64,000 bases of DNA from NCBI GenBank assembly GCA_965200505.1, contig OZ241343.1, forward strand, positions 3,348,001-3,412,000, given 5' to 3'. Positions 44,662 through 53,958 of the stretch are shown piece after piece. The stretch's first letter is position 1. Every line of letters starts with the position of its first letter. A program made the position numbers and the translations under genes. The notes under the pieces were generated by a model. The model did not search any database and was not told the DNA's origin. It saw nothing but the letters and a program-made list of their open reading frames with translations. This DNA is from VXNE01 sp965200505. Its GTDB lineage: Bacteria; Pseudomonadota; Gammaproteobacteria; Pseudomonadales; Azotimanducaceae.

Positions 44662-45516
44662 TCAGGCCGGTACCGCTCTGACGAGTGCGCCGCCAAGCGC
44701 CGCGGGGATGTTCCCAGTGTGCAGAGTGCGCCCGAGCGCTGCTTCAGTTCGCCCTTGAGTTCCTAAGCGCTGGCGCAGATCGTCCTGAACGCGGTTGAAC
44801 ACTTGGCGCACGGAGGCGTTCGGGCGCTGTCCGATGAGGCCTAGGGTGCGCTGGCGCATCCGATCTGGTTCGGTGGGGCTTAGCCAATCTCCATCGCCGG
44901 CCGATCCCTTGGCGGCGGTCCGCCGGCCGTCCCCGAACGCGCTCACGAGGCGGCTTCCGGGTTGGCGTCGCGGCCGGCGTCGGATTGCCACCGCCTGGAG
45001 CGCCGCAGTTGCTGGTGCTCGCGCACCGCGCATCAGGTCGAACATCAGCTCATCATGCGGGAACCCGCCGAAGCGCCCGAACGCCTCCTCGAGACCCGCG
45101 AACAGCGCGTCCATCGTCTGGCGCGGATGGAACCGCAGGCACAGCAGACGCGAGTAGCCGAGCACCACCATCAGCGCATGCCGCCGACCCCACGGCAGCC
45201 TGAACTCCCCGAAGTCCACCTGCCCCTGCCAGCCCGCCGGCGGCTCGAAGCGAACTACCGGCTTGGCCGGTGCCCTCCAGCGCACTCGCCGTGCAATTTT
45301 CGATCGCCGAGATGGTGCAACTTTACGGTTGCGCGTAGCAGCCCTTTCATCGGCATCGGCGTAACGCCGCTGCAATCTACGCCAAAATGGCCCAACCCGT
45401 CCTCCACGACGGCACCAGGCCCCAGCGGACGAGCGACTAACGCAAGCGTCCGGCGATCTCTGAGTCAGACGGCACCTCTGTGTCGCGTGACTTCGGCGCG
45501 CTCGTTCCCAGTTCAT
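44662..45516 (-). pseudogene. Decayed IS21-family (IstA-like) transposase
   Basis: The middle of this frame matches the catalytic core of IS21 IstA transposases: 'VRFEPPAGWQGQVDFGEFRL' (first Asp), then 'ALMVVLGYSRLLCLRFHPRQ' and 'LEEAFGRFGGFPHDELMFDL' (second Asp region). Before and after the core the frame loses recognisable sequence. The N-terminal HTH is scrambled and the stretch with the final Glu ('KGKVER'-type) is missing. No istB gene is adjacent. It is therefore a frameshifted remnant, lying 20 bases downstream of the giant LRR gene and opposite to it. Confidence 0.7.
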
Positions 45517-45593
45517 CGAGCAGGCACCCGCGCACCTTGAGCGCTTAGGTTACGTTCCGGGCAGGGGTGCCGGAGTGTCCGGCCACGACCCGA

Positions 45594-48500
45594 CTATTCA
45601 TCACTCGACGAGACTGTTAGCTGCCCGACCTGTCCTACGCGGAACAAGGACGCGATTAAGGGTACGAGCCCGATGAACACCGCGACCATCGCCGCTATCA
45701 CGCTTACTGCCTCGGGATTGGAGTTTATGAAAAACAACAGTCCGAGCCCGGCAAACAAGACTAGTGGCAGCCAAGCGACACGCCACCAATCGCCTTGACC
45801 GTTGCGGCGCCAATCATCCAAAGAATCGTCCAGGTTCTCGACGATAAATTGCCCAAACGCTTCACTGCGCAGCCGTATGGGGTCTGTGTCTGTGACCAGC
45901 CCACGATTCACCAAGCTGGAGATCGCCGCTGATCGCCGCATATTAGGACTACCTCCGTGCGCAAGTGCATATAGCTGCGCTCGCTCGTCCATTGACGACA
46001 CCGCCCAAAGCGCCCTGAACCTCGATTGGACCGCCGCGTGGACACTGCGCAGTGCTTCTTCACGCAGTTGCGAAGACCGTCGCCATCTGCCAACGAAACG
46101 CCACCATTTGTAGGCGTTGGAAGCTACCCGCTCATAAAGACGCCCCCTCTCCAATCGGTGGGTAAGATCATCCAGTGTCGTGCCAAAGTCCCCGTTCGCC
46201 TTCCGTTCGGCAGCCAGCACTTCCTCTGCTCCTAGAAAATCGCGCCCTTGCGGCCCCTTCCGATAAGCTGGATCACCCCTGGCTGCCGAGTCCTCACAAC
46301 GTAGCACACCTACGTCAAAACGCCCCAGCAGCTCGCGCCATTCGTCTGCCCACAACGGCTGCTTGGCCCCATCAGGAGGTTCTAACGTACCCGCGTCTAG
46401 CTGATGGGGCGGCACCACGTCCGAACAGAGTATTACCGACTGATCTCCAATCATGCCCGAGATTGTTTTGGCGAGCTTTGCTCCTGCATCATCGGCTATC
46501 ACGCTACGGAGGTCCCTGATCACGAAGACTGATTTCTCGCCCGAGCCTATGGAAGCTGCATCATCACAAACCACGTTAGTACCATCCCGTTTCAATTCTT
46601 TCACCATTCGTGCTACATCCTGATCAGATCTCTTGATAAGCAGCAATCGACTCGAAGACTTACAAATCTCGGATGGCGAAACCTCGCGCAAGTGTGTGAT
46701 ACGTCGTGCGTAGCCGAACTTCGTCCTGACGGCCGAATAGCATAGGAACAGAACGACCCCAGCTCCCATCAGAACCATAAGCCAATACGTTAGTTCCACT
46801 GACGGGCCATCCTCTTCATCGGATACCACGATCACATGGCGAACCGCGTCCGAAATAGAATATATGTTCTCGCATCCAACGTCCGCATCATTGTTATTGG
46901 CTCTATGCCAAATTACTTGGTATGTGAGTGGAGAATAGACAAGAAAACGTTGAGCTTCCAACAACCATGGCCATACCCCTCCGACACTCCGCCGGCCCCC
47001 TGCATGGGCATCCTCTTGATCTTGGGCGTCGAGCTGAATTTGTCTGCTTCCGCACAGTGGAGGAGCAACAAGCGCCTTCTCGCTATCATCATAAAAGCTA
47101 ACGATGTCTTCCAAGAACGCGCGGAATAAACGGTCCTTGTACTCCCTTTTCCCGACGCCCAAGAGGTTCTCGATATGTTTGTCAAAGTCTTGCCTTTTCT
47201 CAATCATCGTTTCTCGAGTTTCTTGCACGAGATGAGCTGCCAATCCAACGCTGAGCTCGGCTCGGTAGTAGTTGTGCCAGCTCAACATCGGGACTACGGA
47301 AAAAGAAAATACTACCGAAATCAACACTAAGACCTTAATCCAAATACGCTGGTCCTGATCGTCAGTCGTGTGTTCTTTAGTAGGCAAATCTCCCGCTAGT
47401 CGATACATTGCGACAGAATAGATCGCGATGCAGACCACGGCCGGCCACAAGAGACCCAACAGCAATTCGTACCCTTTCAACTCATACAGAATCGCTAGAC
47501 CCAATACACCCCAGGCAACACCTGCCATGCCTAGGCGACCGTCGGTGACGGCCATAATGAAGGATGGAAGCAGCTCTCTACCATGCGGACGGGGCATACC
47601 GATAAGGAGTGTGGGTAAAATAAGGATCAATAACGTAGTCGTGATCCACGAGATAATCGAAAGGGAAGTTGCCAATGACGAAACCCTATCTGTGAGAGAG
47701 TGATCTCGGAATATGACCAATGTCCAATCTACATCAGGGTGAAGCTTCTTGAGATATCCACGAATAGGAACGCCATCATAGTCGGCATCGAACTTCTGTC
47801 CCTGCTCATAGTTGATCGCCGCGCGAACGACGGCATCGTTCCCAGTGTCGTCGATGAAATTAGAAACGCTAACACGATCTTCATCAGAATGGAAAATTGT
47901 ATTGCCTGATTTGTCAATAACAGCAAGCTGAAAAGGACGCGGGAGCACGGTTCCGTCGACGGACAGGAACTTGAAGATAGCAACGGCGACACGTCGCCCC
48001 CCGTTTGCCTTATAGGCTAAGCTAGCGACAGTTTGCTTTTGGCCCCTTACGATAGAGTCAATCTTATACAAACCGAGTTTGTTTTGTTTTGCTTGGGCGA
48101 AATATTCACGAAACTTTAGCTCGAGCCTCAACGGGAGATCCTCACGGTACTGTTTACACATCACTCTTTTGCCGTTGTTATCAATAATGTATGATGATGT
48201 TGGCCACCAGCGTGGGTGTTGGGACCATTGTTGCTCCCGGTCCGCCCAACGTAGCCCCCGAGCCGACAGAATAGAAGTCGACCTCGGGCAGAATACCCAT
48301 TCCATTAAATCATTCGGTTTCCGTGTGTTTCGGAGGGCAAAATCCATCTCAATGCGGTCGTCGAGAAGGCGTCCTTTTACAAGGGTAAGTTCGTTGCTAA
48401 ACTTTGCAATGATGCGGTTGCCGATCGTTTCAAGCTGGTGATCTAAGGCTTCGTTGTTGATGGACTTGGAAATCATGCCGGAAAGCAGGATGGTGCAAAG

Positions 48501-49772
48501 GGCGGATGCCCCAAGGACCGATACACCGACGCTATAGAGGTTGAAACGCCGGAAGATGCTTCGGTTACCGCTAGTCCAGAACCTGAGGATTGGTAGGAGA
48601 GTGAGGAGGATCACGATGGCCAATGTTGCGTCTACCGCAGGGCCAAGGCGAAGACGGATAGCTTCGGTCGTCAGGGAACGGTGGGGAATGACGCCGATGA
48701 CGTACCAGGGCGAAGAACCCGCGGTGAAGGGATGGATGAAGACGGAGAGGTTCACATTATCCACTTCGATGTGACGGACGGTTGAGTGACCAATGGCGGG
48801 TAGTTCGGTGTTCGAGTGTGCCTTGGACTCACGAGGTGAACCAAGGATGGCCAGTGGCTCGGGTGAATTGTCGTGTAGGAGATCCTTGATACTCGCTAGG
48901 CTTGCGAAGGACACGCTGGCACGGTGGCGGCGGTGTGGGTCGTGAGAGAGGGGGGGCGGTTCGCCTGCGAAGACAATATCGCCATTATCGTTCGCAATGA
49001 AGTAGTTGTCGAAGAACATGGAAAGGTGCCGAGTCGGTTCATCGAACGCCTTCTGGGCATCCATTGATATCTCAATGCCAAAGTGATCCAATATCGCTAT
49101 GAGTTCCTCGCCGTATTGGGATTCTTTAAGCGCATTGTACACTCTGGGGTCTCTTTGGCGCAAATCTTGGCAATCCTGACTTACGAACTGTCCTTCGGCG
49201 AAACGAGTACGGTACCCACAAACTTTGTAGTATTGATCTTGGAACTTGTCGCGCAAGGATTGAGGAAAGTCGGGAAATGCTTTGCGACACGCACCGATCA
49301 AGTGGCGATGATCTTGTTCTGGTGGAGGCAAGTCGGCTACTCCCTTGTCTCCCTTGTCGCACATTCGTAATAACGCCTCCGTCGTTGGTTTTGGTTTTAG
49401 AATTGATTGATTTTTTGTTTCCTGAACTACCTCAAGCAGTTCTTCACTTGTCTCTATCCACGGACAGTCATTGCCCTTACATGCGTCGTTTATGTCCCCT
49501 AATAGCGTGCTGTCAACACCCAACGAATAGTTTCTCGAGATCTTGTGGAACGTATCCAGTGTCTCCTCTATCCGGTCCGCCGCGGTTCCTAGAGACCGAA
49601 AGTTGCGTACGGTGGCCTCGTCTATGCGCGAAGCCTGATAGAAGAATATATATAGTAGAATAGGGAATAGCAGCAATGCGGCATACAGTATGGTGGAACT
49701 AAACCAACCACGGCGGTGCCTACTTAGATCGCGTGAATTGGTAAACAATCCCCTGCGTTCTCTCTCTGCCAT
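45594..49772 (-). CDS. Giant multi-pass membrane protein with Cache-like sensor regions and an ATPase/winged-helix-like C-terminus
   Basis: A 1,392-residue protein with start ATG (49772) after a good CGGAGGT site. Hydrophobic helices are seen at about residues 25-47, 388-408, 422-446, 704-733, four more between about 745 and 830, one near 995-1015, and two at the very C-terminus (about 1334-1380). The external segments at about 48-385 and 450-700 look like double-Cache sensors (for example 'FQLAVIDKSGNTIFHSDEDR' and 'VDWTLVIFRDHSL'). A third external segment spans about 830-990. The cytoplasmic part (about 1020-1330) has 'RLLLIKRSDQDVARMVKEL' and 'KSVFVIRDLRSVIADDAG' (Walker-B-like, but no Walker A), then a winged-helix-like 'LWAVSSMDERAQLYALAHGG' with 'ISSLVNRGLV'. 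There is no kinase, cyclase or chemotaxis domain. G+C is the lowest in the window. I do not recognise a named family. Confidence 0.85.
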   Translation of the reverse strand: MAERERRGLFTNSRDLSRHRRGWFSSTILYAALLLFPILLYIFFYQASRIDEATVRNFRSLGTAADRIEETLDTFHKISRNYSLGVDSTLLGDINDACKGNDCPWIETSEELLEVVQETKNQSILKPKPTTEALLRMCDKGDKGVADLPPPEQDHRHLIGACRKAFPDFPQSLRDKFQDQYYKVCGYRTRFAEGQFVSQDCQDLRQRDPRVYNALKESQYGEELIAILDHFGIEISMDAQKAFDEPTRHLSMFFDNYFIANDNGDIVFAGEPPPLSHDPHRRHRASVSFASLASIKDLLHDNSPEPLAILGSPRESKAHSNTELPAIGHSTVRHIEVDNVNLSVFIHPFTAGSSPWYVIGVIPHRSLTTEAIRLRLGPAVDATLAIVILLTLLPILRFWTSGNRSIFRRFNLYSVGVSVLGASALCTILLSGMISKSINNEALDHQLETIGNRIIAKFSNELTLVKGRLLDDRIEMDFALRNTRKPNDLMEWVFCPRSTSILSARGLRWADREQQWSQHPRWWPTSSYIIDNNGKRVMCKQYREDLPLRLELKFREYFAQAKQNKLGLYKIDSIVRGQKQTVASLAYKANGGRRVAVAIFKFLSVDGTVLPRPFQLAVIDKSGNTIFHSDEDRVSVSNFIDDTGNDAVVRAAINYEQGQKFDADYDGVPIRGYLKKLHPDVDWTLVIFRDHSLTDRVSSLATSLSIISWITTTLLILILPTLLIGMPRPHGRELLPSFIMAVTDGRLGMAGVAWGVLGLAILYELKGYELLLGLLWPAVVCIAIYSVAMYRLAGDLPTKEHTTDDQDQRIWIKVLVLISVVFSFSVVPMLSWHNYYRAELSVGLAAHLVQETRETMIEKRQDFDKHIENLLGVGKREYKDRLFRAFLEDIVSFYDDSEKALVAPPLCGSRQIQLDAQDQEDAHAGGRRSVGGVWPWLLEAQRFLVYSPLTYQVIWHRANNNDADVGCENIYSISDAVRHVIVVSDEEDGPSVELTYWLMVLMGAGVVLFLCYSAVRTKFGYARRITHLREVSPSEICKSSSRLLLIKRSDQDVARMVKELKRDGTNVVCDDAASIGSGEKSVFVIRDLRSVIADDAGAKLAKTISGMIGDQSVILCSDVVPPHQLDAGTLEPPDGAKQPLWADEWRELLGRFDVGVLRCEDSAARGDPAYRKGPQGRDFLGAEEVLAAERKANGDFGTTLDDLTHRLERGRLYERVASNAYKWWRFVGRWRRSSQLREEALRSVHAAVQSRFRALWAVSSMDERAQLYALAHGGSPNMRRSAAISSLVNRGLVTDTDPIRLRSEAFGQFIVENLDDSLDDWRRNGQGDWWRVAWLPLVLFAGLGLLFFINSNPEAVSVIAAMVAVFIGLVPLIASLFRVGQVGQLTVSSSDE

Positions 49773-50019
49773 CGATACCTCCGTGCTAACGGCATGGTGC
49801 CTTCGTCGGGCCGATTTCCTACTCTACGTCGAACTGAGGCCGCAGCGGCTGCTCTCGGGTGCGCAATTGAGATGCCGGATCGTCTAGAGACGCTGCGTGG
49901 CGCGGCATCATGTCGATGGGTCGTTCGAGAAACGGTTCCATAGCTGTCGCGAGGGTGCCTGTTGGCGGGAAAGGACGTTAGCATTGCCCGCAAGTTTGCG
50001 GTTGTCAAGAGATTTGTGC

Positions 50020-50039
50020 GGGATCACCACCTTCTGGAC
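50020..50039 (+). repeat. Left terminal inverted repeat of the IS481-like element
   Basis: GGGATCACCACCTTCTGGAC. It shares GGGATCA and ACCTTCTGGAC with the right end, differing only in the two or three bases between. Confidence 0.7.
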
Positions 50040-50043
50040 GGTG

Positions 50044-50072
50044 CCGCGCCCAAGGGAATCCCTTGGGCGCGG
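50044..50072. repeat. Perfect 13-bp hairpin next to the IS left end
   Basis: CCGCGCCCAAGGG (50044-50056) and CCCTTGGGCGCGG (50060-50072) are exact complements around a 3-base AAT loop. It starts 4 bases inside the inverted repeat. No T-tract follows; it could block read-through into the transposase from outside, as hairpins near IS ends often do (inference). Confidence 0.65.
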
Positions 50073-50158
50073 TGGTTCGGTAGCGTAGTGTTGTCGAAGC
50101 ATAGGAGACGGAACGATGCGGATGTTGGCACAGGACGTGGCTTTTCAGGAAGCCGCGG

Positions 50159-50993
50159 GTGGACGAGACGGACGACCCCGATGCGGTCCGGCGGCTGTGG
50201 ATCGTGGAGGGCGTGGACCGGATGGGGGAGCGGTTCACGGCGGTGGAGGCGGCGGGGACGTTCGGGGTGTCTCGCGCCACCTACTGCGAATGGAGGAGGC
50301 GGCTGTGGGAAAGCGAAGGGGCTGGTTCCTAGAAGCAGCGGCCGCGGGCGCACGGAGCCGGGGGCGGAAGCCCCGGCGGGTGCTCGAGTGCGGCGCGGGA
50401 TGCTGTGGGCGGAAAGGCGCGGATCGTCCTGCTCGCCGAGTGCTGGCCATGCGTTGAGCGAGGCGAGGGTCGGGCCCATCCTGCGGCGCATGGTGGCGAG
50501 GGGGCGGGCGCTGCCGTTATGCGAGGAGCGCGGCGGCGCGGAGTTCGACCACATGACGCTGCGCATTGACGGCAAGACGTTCCAAGGAGTTCCGGGCGGT
50601 GTGCCCGCTCACCCGGCGGCGGTGCGCGAGGGGTGTTCTCGGACGCCACGGCGCGCATCGCCTGGGTGTTCCCGCGCGAGGCCGTCGAGCGGCTCGGCAT
50701 CCGCGCCGTGCAGGTGGACGTCGGCTCCGAGTTCATGGCCGAGTTCGAGGACGGGTGCCGGGCGCTCGGACTGCCACTGCTGGTGCTGCCGCACTCGCCG
50801 CAGCTCAACGGCATCGTCGAGCGCGCCAACCGCACCATGCGCGTGGAGTGCTGGAGCCGCGGCGAACTCACCTGCGCCACCATGAATGAGGCCCTGTGCC
50901 GCTACCTCGACTACTACAACGGCAGACGGGCGCACCGCTCGCTCGGCATGAAACCCCCGCCGAGTTCGCAAGGATGATCGATGTGGCCGCCTG
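50159..50993 (+). pseudogene. IS481-like transposase, broken by several frameshifts
   Basis: Coding fragments fall in shifting frames. An N-terminal HTH ('FTAVEAAGTFGVSRATYCEW') ends at a TAG near 50331. A middle piece is in another frame ('GHALSEARVGPILRRMVARG', then 'FDHMTLRIDGKTF' with the first Asp). The rest of the integrase core begins near 50633 ('IRAVQVDVGSEFMAEFEDGC', 'SPQLNGIVERANRTMR', 'YYNGRRAHRSLGM') with the second Asp and the Glu. The last residues ('TPAEFARMIDVAA') are in yet another frame, ending at TGA 50991-50993. Clearly inactive. Confidence 0.8.
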
Positions 50994-51001
50994 ACCTCAA
51001 T

Positions 51002-51022
51002 TGTCCAGAAGGTCACTGATCC
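51002..51022 (-). repeat. Right terminal inverted repeat of the IS481-like element
   Basis: Complement of the left end: on the plus strand GTCCAGAAGGT followed by CACTGATCCC. It lies 8 bases after the transposase stop. Confidence 0.7.
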
Positions 51023-51148
51023 CCCACAGGGACTCTGGCGCAAGCTCCGGTATGTCTTCGGGCCGCCACACCGGAACGCCAAGGTGTTGTGCCAAGATCT
51101 TTGGGTCCAGCACTTCCGTGGAATTGACGAGGGCTGGTGGAGGGGTGC

Positions 51149-52063
51149 TTATGCCTCGTTACGCAGCCGGCGTAGCCGTTCCTCCAGTTCCGCGATTCTG
51201 CGTTGAGCTGCGTCCGCCCTTGCTCGCTCGGCCAGCGTCTCACGCTGCGCCTCATCCGCGCGAGCTCGCTCGGCCAGCGCCTCATGCTCCGCCGCGTCTG
51301 CCCGGTTTCGTTCCGTGTCGGCCCGTGCTCGCTCGGCTTCTGTCTCCGTCCGCGCTTCGTCATAGTCCGGGATGTCCGCCCCCATCGCCGGATCGTGCCA
51401 GCGCATGGTGAGTTCCCAGGTGTCACGTGGCTTTGCCGGGGGTGTCCGTTTGGCCACGTAGGCGACCAGCCCCAGCACGGCACTGACCACGCCGCGTTCG
51501 CCGTTCGGCAGCACTGCTTCCGCAAGGGGCTCGCGGCGCGTTGGCGTCAGCGCGAACCCCCACAGTTCCTCGCCGGTGCGGCCAAGGTCCGCACGGGTGG
51601 CGTCGAAGAACAGGCACTCGCGCACACCGAGGCGCTGGTAACAATCCAGCTTGCGTCCCAGATCGTGCGTCCAGGTGCTGCGCGAGACCACTTCGAGAAC
51701 GAAGTCTGGCGCCCCGAGGAGGTCCGCGTCATAGTCTGAGCAGGTGCCGCGGCGTGGCACGGCCAACGCCACGAACACGTCCGGCGACAGCCGGCTCTGC
51801 CGTTGCCTGCCGGGCTCGGTGAACAGCATGTGCAGGTCGTCGCCCACCTGTGCATCGGGGAAACGGTGCCTCAGCGCGGCGCGCGAGTACGCCGTGGCGG
51901 CGGCGTGTGGCTCCCTCACGGGGATGCGCACGTCCACCAGCGGTGGATCGAGGGGGTAGGACGGGGCGTCGAGGGAAAACGGGTCGGCCGGCGGCTTGCG
52001 CCAGTCGGCGTGGCGCGGCATCGCGTCTGCCCGGTGGTGAAGGTGGGGGCTGGCTTCGGACAT
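51149..52063 (-). CDS. Uma2 family (DUF820) nuclease-like protein with C-terminal coiled coil
   Basis: A 304-residue protein; the ATG at 52063 has GGAG upstream (GGAGCAAGCG-ATG). The restriction-endonuclease-like core is visible as 'RLSPDVFVALAVPRRG', 'APDFVLEVVSRSTWTHDLGR' and 'KLDCYQRLGVRECLFFD'. From about residue 235 to the end the chain is an Ala/Arg/Glu-rich coiled coil built on 'AERARADxAQRxx' repeats, probably for oligomerisation. It differs in sequence and tail from the Uma2 protein at 3009-3992. It sits at the right edge of the lower-GC island, next to the IS remnant. Confidence 0.85.
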   Translation of the reverse strand: MSEASPHLHHRADAMPRHADWRKPPADPFSLDAPSYPLDPPLVDVRIPVREPHAAATAYSRAALRHRFPDAQVGDDLHMLFTEPGRQRQSRLSPDVFVALAVPRRGTCSDYDADLLGAPDFVLEVVSRSTWTHDLGRKLDCYQRLGVRECLFFDATRADLGRTGEELWGFALTPTRREPLAEAVLPNGERGVVSAVLGLVAYVAKRTPPAKPRDTWELTMRWHDPAMGADIPDYDEARTETEAERARADTERNRADAAEHEALAERARADEAQRETLAERARADAAQRRIAELEERLRRLRNEA

Positions 52064-52413
52064 CGCTTGCTCCTGATGGGCGTCGCTATGGGGCCGTCCG
52101 CCACACCAGCGTGAGCGTACCACGGGCGGGGTGCCGCTCGTGCCCCGCCCACGGCGCGCCGGCGGCGATGTGCGGGGCGGGAAGGGCGCTGGATCGTGAC
52201 GGGTAGGGCCATGGCGACATTGTCGAAAACCCCGGTGGCGCTGTCTGCGGCAAAGGGCGCACAGTGCAACGGGGCGATGTCGCACGGTCTTCCATGCGCC
52301 ATCGGCGTTGCAGTTCGCGTGATGGCCTACCCGCCGGCGCCCGAGCGCCGTCGCCGTGCGCGCCGAAAATGGCGGCGCGTTGACATGGGGGGCAATTGGC
52401 CTATGGTGCCGCC
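52064..52413. other. 350-base divergent intergenic region
   Basis: Between the Uma2 gene (minus) and the AAA/PD-(D/E)XK gene (plus). It contains an 8-bp perfect stem, GGGCGGGG (52124-52131) with CCCCGCCC (52143-52150), and a promoter at its right end. No gene could be supported in it. Confidence 0.5.
52380..52407 (+). promoter_or_regulatory. Sigma70-like promoter, probably giving a leaderless mRNA
   Basis: TTGACA (52380-52385), a 16-base spacer and TATGGT (52402-52407), with only 6 bases between the -10 and the ATG at 52414. The predicted transcription start coincides with the start codon, and no Shine-Dalgarno site is seen. Confidence 0.55.
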
Positions 52414-53958
52414 ATGACCAAGCGCAAGCTGCCCATCGGCATCCAGACCTTCCGCACAGTCCGCGAGGCGGATTGCTACTATGTCGATAAAACCGCCTTC
52501 ATTGGGCGCTTGGTCGAGGAGGGCACCCACTACTTCCTCTCGCGCCCGCGGCGGTTCGGCAAGAGCCTGCTGCTGGACACGCTGAAGGAGCTGTTCGAAG
52601 GCAACGAGGCACTGTTCGCCGGGCTCGACATCCACGACAAGTGGGATTGGTCCGTGCGCCATCCCGTGCTGCGTTTGAGTTTCGGCGGCGGCAACTTCAA
52701 GGAGCCTGGGTTTCTGGAGGCCAACTTCATGGAGAAGCTGGCCGCCATCGAGCGGGAGGCTCAGGTCTCGGCCGAGTACGCCACCGCGCCGGGACGCTTC
52801 GCCAACTTGATCGCGGCGCTGCGTCGCCAAGCCGGTCGCCCCGTGGTCGTCTTGGTGGACGAGTACGACAAACCGATTCTCGACGCCTTGGACGAGCCGG
52901 ACCTAGCCCGCGCCAATCGGGACTTCCTGCGCGGCGTCTATTCGGTGATTAAGGATTCGGACGCCCATGTCCGTTTCACGTTCCTCACCGGCGTGAGCAA
53001 GTTCTCCAAGGTGAACCTGTTCTCCGGCCTCAACAACCTCACGGACATCACGTTGGAACCGGCGTACTCGGCCGTGTGCGGCTACACCGAGGAGGACTTG
53101 GACAGCGTGTTCGCGCCGGAACTCGAAGGGCTGGACCGCGACGAAGTGCGGCATTGGTACAACGGCTACAACTGGCTGGGCGAGACGGTGTACAACCCCT
53201 TCGACATCCTGTTGCTGTTCCGCCGCCGCGACTTCGGCGCCTATTGGTTCGAAACGGGCAGCCCGGCGTTTCTGGTTGAAACCCTGACCAGGCGCGGTGT
53301 GGGCCCGATGGACTTGGACACCATGATGGGCACCGACGAGTTGCTTTCCGGCTTCGACGTGGAAGAAATCACCCCCGAGGCCCTGCTCTTCCAAACCGGC
53401 TACCTAACCATCCAAGCGCACAGCAACGTCGGCGGCGAAACGCTGTTTCAGCTTGGCTATCCCAACCGGGAGGTGCGGCAGAGCCTGAACCGGAGCCTGC
53501 TGCGCCACTTGGTGGGGCGTACCACGCGGCAAGGGCCGAACAGCATCCGGCTGCACGAGCTGCTTTCCGCCAATGACTTCGATGGCTTGCAGGCGCTCTT
53601 CCACGCCTTCTACGCCAGCATCCCCCACCAGTGGTACACGAACAACGACATCGCCAACTTTGAGGGCTACTACGCGGCGGTGTTCTACGCTTACTTCGCC
53701 GGGCTGGGGCTCGATGTGACGGTGGAGGACAGTACCAGCCGAGGCCGCTTGGACATGGCCGTGCGCTTCAATGGCCACGTCTATCTGTTCGAGTTCAAGG
53801 TGGTGGAGCTCGCGCCGGAAGGCCGTGCCATGGCCCAGTTGAAGGCCAAGGGCTACGCGGAGAAATATCGCCATCTGCAGCAGCCAATCCATCTGATCGC
53901 CGTGGAGTTCAGCAAGGCGTCGCGCAACGTGCTCGCGGTGGATGTCGAGCGGGCGTAG
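52414..53958 (+). CDS. AAA-ATPase-like/PD-(D/E)XK nuclease domain protein (DUF1703 type)
   Basis: A 514-residue protein of the family with an N-terminal AAA-like domain and a C-terminal PD-(D/E)XK domain. 'LPIGIQTFRTVREADCYYVD' followed by 'KTAFIGRLVEEG' is the family start. The P-loop-like segment is 'FLSRPRRFGKSLLLDTLKEL'; the Walker B is 'VVVLVDEYDKPILDAL'. The nuclease core is 'GRLDMAVRFNGHVYLFEFKV', with Asp and the ExK-type residues. Members occur in multiple copies in some symbionts and Bacteroidetes; the role is unknown, possibly mobile-element or defence related. It starts 6 bases after a -10 box. Confidence 0.9.
   Translation: MTKRKLPIGIQTFRTVREADCYYVDKTAFIGRLVEEGTHYFLSRPRRFGKSLLLDTLKELFEGNEALFAGLDIHDKWDWSVRHPVLRLSFGGGNFKEPGFLEANFMEKLAAIEREAQVSAEYATAPGRFANLIAALRRQAGRPVVVLVDEYDKPILDALDEPDLARANRDFLRGVYSVIKDSDAHVRFTFLTGVSKFSKVNLFSGLNNLTDITLEPAYSAVCGYTEEDLDSVFAPELEGLDRDEVRHWYNGYNWLGETVYNPFDILLLFRRRDFGAYWFETGSPAFLVETLTRRGVGPMDLDTMMGTDELLSGFDVEEITPEALLFQTGYLTIQAHSNVGGETLFQLGYPNREVRQSLNRSLLRHLVGRTTRQGPNSIRLHELLSANDFDGLQALFHAFYASIPHQWYTNNDIANFEGYYAAVFYAYFAGLGLDVTVEDSTSRGRLDMAVRFNGHVYLFEFKVVELAPEGRAMAQLKAKGYAEKYRHLQQPIHLIAVEFSKASRNVLAVDVERA

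Larger units (their letters stand above)
50020..51022 (+). mobile_element. Decayed IS481-like insertion sequence with both terminal inverted repeats
   Basis: About 1.0 kb bounded by near-matching ends GGGATCACCACCTTCTGGAC (50020-50039) and, on the opposite strand, GGGATCAGTGACCTTCTGGAC with the first 20 bases read from 51022 inward. Inside are frameshifted fragments of a single-ORF integrase-core transposase. Size and organisation fit IS481; no clear target duplication was found. Confidence 0.7.

Noticed and set aside
44962..45540. Plus-strand open frame opposite the IS21 remnant
   Set aside because: Low-complexity, Arg/Pro-rich translation without domain features; it mirrors the transposase core on the other strand, which does show family motifs.
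49988..50001. Short palindrome CCGCAAGTTTGCGG upstream of the IS element
   Set aside because: Only 6-bp arms, a level expected by chance, with no associated promoter.
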